Assembly (NCBI RefSeq): GCF_010015445.1
Contig: NC_053134.1
Location: 10,328,265 to 10,392,264 of the forward strand
Length of the DNA: 64,000 nucleotides
Reading direction: 5' to 3'
DNA from: Perca fluviatilis
Lineage: Eukaryota > Chordata > Actinopteri > Perciformes > Percidae
Position numbers and translations under genes: made by a program. The notes under the pieces were generated by a model. It was not told the origin of the DNA. It made no database searches and worked only from the letters and a program-made list of their open reading frames with translations. Shown here one piece after another: positions 60,727 to 64,000 of this stretch; the first letter of the stretch is position 1; each line of letters starts with the position of its first letter.

Positions 60727-61537
60727 ATATAGTACTAAGCATAAGTGAATACACCCATGCTAAAGTTGACTAAAAAGAGGAATAAAAAATCATCTTTTGG
60801 AAATTGATCTTAATGCCTTAATAAAGGAAAAATCCAACCTTTATGGACACCAATTTTCTTTGTGAATGAATAATGTATCGTAAATAAATAACTGTTCTTC
60901 CTTAAAAATACAGGGGCCATAAGTAAGTACACCCCTATGTTAAATTCCCATAGAGGCAGGCAGATTTTTATTTTTAAAGGCCAGTTATTTCATGGATCCA
61001 GGATACTCTCCATCCTGATAAAGTTCCCTTGGCCTTCACCATACCTAGAGATTGGCATGGGGTACTTTCCATAAAATCATCTCTCAATGCAAATCAAACC
61101 AGCTATTAGGCTAACTGAAATAAAACCAATCTGGATGGTCCTTTCCCTCGTTGGCCCGGAGGACATGATGTCCATGATTTCCAAAAACAATTTGAAATGT
61201 GGACTCGTCAGACCACAGCACACTTTTCCACTTTGCGTCAGTCCATCTCAGATGAGCTCAGTCCCAGAGAAGCCAGCGGTGTTTCTGGGTGGTGTTGATA
61301 TATGGCTTTCGCTTTGCATGGTAGAGTTTTACATTAGACTTGCAGATGTAGCGACGAACTGTGTTAATTGACAATGGTTTTCCGAAGTGTTCCTGAGCCC
61401 ACGAGGTTATATCCTTTACATAATGTCAGTTTTTAATGCAGTGCCGTCTGAGGGGATCGAAGGTCACGGGCATTCAATGTTGGCTTTCAGCTTTGCCGCT
61501 TGCGTGCAGAGATTTCATCTTTTGATGATATTAGGGA
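60727..61537 (-). pseudogene. Tc1-like transposon remnant with broken transposase
   Basis: The minus strand at about 61190-61500 encodes DITSWAQEHFGKPLSINTVR (helix-turn-helix part) and then LRWTDAKWKSVLWSDESTFQ (first catalytic Asp region). Further catalytic parts are deleted, and stops are present. The left part carries GAATACACCCATGC and AAGTACACCCCTATG end-type motifs. The N-terminal side is cut at 61537 by a LINE end. Confidence 0.72.
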
Positions 61538-62240
61538 CTGTCAAGGTCAAGGAGTCTTTATTATCCCCGAGGGGCAATTCATTTTGCAGCAAATAAAGTG
61601 CAACATAAACAACACATAAGCCATACAGACAACAGACACTATCGATGGAGGACACAAGTAAATACATACTACACAGAAGTCCACATCTAACATTGAATTA
61701 TTAACAAAGCCTATAGCAGCAGGATCAAAAGAGTTTTTGTGTCTGTTTGTCCTGCATTTAGGCAGACAGAATCTGTGGCCAGACGGCAACAACATGAAGT
61801 AGCTGTTCAGGGGGTGGCTTATATCAGCCAGGACTGACTGGGCCTTCTTCAGGGTCCTTGTCTCATATAGAGATTTGAAGTCAGTCAGAGAGTTGTGGGA
61901 AATTTTTCCACACACTTTACTAATGTATTGCAGCCTTTTTTTTTTTTTTTTTAAGATTGAGGGACCCAAACCGGCTCGCAAAGGAAAGAATAGTCTCAAT
62001 AAAACAACAATAAAACATCCTCATAAAAGTCTTATCGAAATTAAAATTGCGAAGTTTACGATAAAAAAAACATACGCTGGTGTGCTTTTTTACAGACGGC
62101 GTCAACCTGAGGCTCGAAGGTGAGTTTGTCGTCTATTATAATACCGAGGTATTTGTATTGCTTCACTACTTCGGTAGCTTGATCGTTAATAAGGGTGGGA
62201 GAGAGGGTGGGGGCATTCTTCCTAAAGTCAATCAGCATTT
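61538..62240 (-). pseudogene. Non-LTR retrotransposon 3' end with decayed reverse transcriptase
   Basis: Minus-strand frames give YKYLGIIIDDKLTFEPQVDA, VCKKAHQRMFFLS, TFMRMFYCCFIET and RLQYISKVCGKISHNSLTDF. These are typical of the C-terminal end of a fish LINE RT. The 3' end (TTGACCTTGAC, read on the minus strand) joins Tc1 sequence directly. A T-run at about 61936-61952 breaks the frame. Confidence 0.75.
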
Positions 62241-62269
62241 CTTTAGTTTTTGCAGCTGCTTCGTAGGGC

Positions 62270-62444
62270 GGGTCTTGGCGTGGCCATAGTGGGATTCGTA
62301 ATTTTGCTTTCGGTTTAGCTAGATCCGAAAGAATGTTAATCCTTCTTTAACTGTCTATGCGTTAATCACGCGATAAAAAAATTGTCGCCGTTAAAATGGG
62401 TTTGCGTTAACGCCGTTAATAACGCGTTAAACTGACAGCCCTAG
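62270..62444 (-). mobile_element. hAT-like transposon terminus
   Basis: On the minus strand the end reads TAGGGCTGTCAGTTTAACGC, then GTTATTAACGGCGTTAACGC. I recall this terminus from a common teleost hAT-like element. Only one end is visible. Confidence 0.55.
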
Positions 62445-62950
62445 GGCTGTACACTGACGTCCAATTCAAAAATATGAATCGTTAGATTACATTTTCTGGC
62501 AAGTCTTAAGAGATTTAATCTTGAGGTATGTTATCAGTATTTTATCCTTATGTATAGAAAAACCACGTAAGACCACCTGCTGTGTGAAGCACGTAAAGCA
62601 ATGCTTTTTCTGTTTAACCTTAAATCATTTCCCTGTACATGTCTATCATCTCGTCATCAATGTCTTTGTGTTTTATCACACTACAAAGGGTCTAGATAGT
62701 AAGTACTGTATATGTGTGAGGGATCGTTCTTTGCAGAAATGATACTTGCACTTTCTCTATTTTGACAGCAGAGGGCAGTATCAGACTGATGCCACTGAGC
62801 TGGCTTGTCCAATTGAGAGTTTACTTGTTGATGAAACACACAACAGCTTCTGTTTATTGTTACCCTGAATTAGTTTAGAATTGTAACTAGTATTTGTGCT
62901 CAAACAGCAGCAGGCATTGTTTTTCTTGACCTTGCTTCGTCTCATTGGGT

Positions 62951-62952
<2 letters not shown>

Positions 62953-62996
<44 letters not shown>
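62953..62996. repeat. (CA)n microsatellite
   Basis: About 22 CA units. Confidence 0.95.
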
Positions 62997-63001
<5 letters not shown>

Positions 63002-63360
63002 CGAAAACTGATTAGATCTTATTGGTTTGAATTCCAGTTTGGACTTTTATCAGTAGTAGCTGACCAGAGAATCACAGCTGCAGTTTATTTCTAACAGCCA
63101 GTGCAGCGTAACAAAGAGGCTCTGAGCTTTTTCAATTCCACAGTCCAGACAGTAGGACTCATCGCAGGACACAGAGGTCATCTATCACACTGACCCCCCA
63201 CCTGAGCCTTACACTCACAAACACACAAACACAACACATACAGAGAAGCATCTAGAAGAAATGCGGTAGTCTGTGTTTCTTGCTTGCTTATTACGGCATG
63301 TCTGTTTCCATTTTCTTTCTATTTCTCTCCTTCTCGCTCACCTACAGCAACACATACACA

Positions 63361-63493
<133 letters not shown>

Positions 63494-63638
63494 CTGTGAA
63501 GGAATATTTTGACACTGATCAATAGCTCATCATCTTCTCCATCTGTGTAATAGGCTCAATATAAAAGCAAGCCGAGGAATGTTTGCGTACAGTGCAGCAG
63601 GCGTTAAAACCTGCCGATTGACTGTAATTATCTCAATC

Positions 63639-63640
<2 letters not shown>

Positions 63641-63695
<55 letters not shown>
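63641..63695. repeat. (CT)n microsatellite
   Basis: About 27 CT units. Confidence 0.95.
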
Positions 63696-63699
<4 letters not shown>

Positions 63700-64000
63700 C
63701 CAAGTACCAATTTGTATTCTATTACTGACATTCGCAGTGTGTATGTGTGTTTATGTGCCCCCAGGCTACTGTCTGTACATGTGGCCGCAGCCATTAGTAT
63801 GTGATTCGTGTGTCTGTTACACATGAATAAAACATATAAAAACCTAAGACAGAGCGCGCGCATACACGCGCGCACAACACACAGAGGAAAAAAGCAATGC
63901 AGGCTTCTCACGTGTGCGTGTCCTGTATTTAAATGAGTACTTGCAGTGTGTGTCTTTCCACTGTTTTACTGACCCTGATAATATTTTCTGCTGATATTCG

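Overview
The window is vertebrate nuclear DNA, most likely from a ray-finned (teleost, probably spiny-rayed) fish. It is intron-rich, with many long CA/TG, TA and CT microsatellites, three tRNA-headed SINEs, many short inverted-repeat DNA transposons, a Tc1-type transposase remnant and two decayed non-LTR retrotransposon ends. There are no operons and no bacterial-type genes.

One host gene is visible: the 5' half of an ANKS1B-like gene (AIDA-1/EB-1 family postsynaptic scaffold) on the + strand. Eight coding exons lie at 21138-21218, 25840-25996, 38302-38454, 46434-46577, 52178-52253, 53704-53805, 59660-59782 and 60335-60519. All have AG/GT borders, and their phases join into one uninterrupted 340-codon frame. 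They encode six ankyrin repeats with clear cores, a seventh degenerate repeat, and the start of the inter-domain linker. The first coding exon must lie upstream of base 1. The SAM-SAM-PTB part must lie beyond base 64000.

Layout: 1-21137 is the intron before the first visible exon, with MITEs, SINEs, hAT-like fragments and a RecQ-helicase-like fragment. 21219-38301 holds two introns with several TTAA-bounded MITEs and a ~0.9 kb foldback element. 38455-46433 is a repeat-dense intron: a 1.9 kb element with mirrored minisatellite arms sits inside an old LINE and is followed by two more inverted-repeat elements. 46578-59659 contains a non-coding block resembling one in the previous intron, microsatellites at splice sites, and a mariner-like element with a second RecQ-fragment element nested in it. 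60520-64000 is a nest of Tc1 remnant, LINE remnant and hAT end, followed by microsatellites.

Points most worth a second look: exon 6 (in-frame, 102 nt) is bracketed by complementary TG and CA tracts at its splice sites; two short elements each carry only the first (Walker A) part of a RecQ-like helicase, one with a clean 9-bp target duplication; a 1.9 kb transposon has a clean 6-bp target duplication inside a LINE; and two non-coding blocks resemble each other in adjacent introns. I did not find a complete new multi-gene system. Family names rest on recognition from memory, not on a search.
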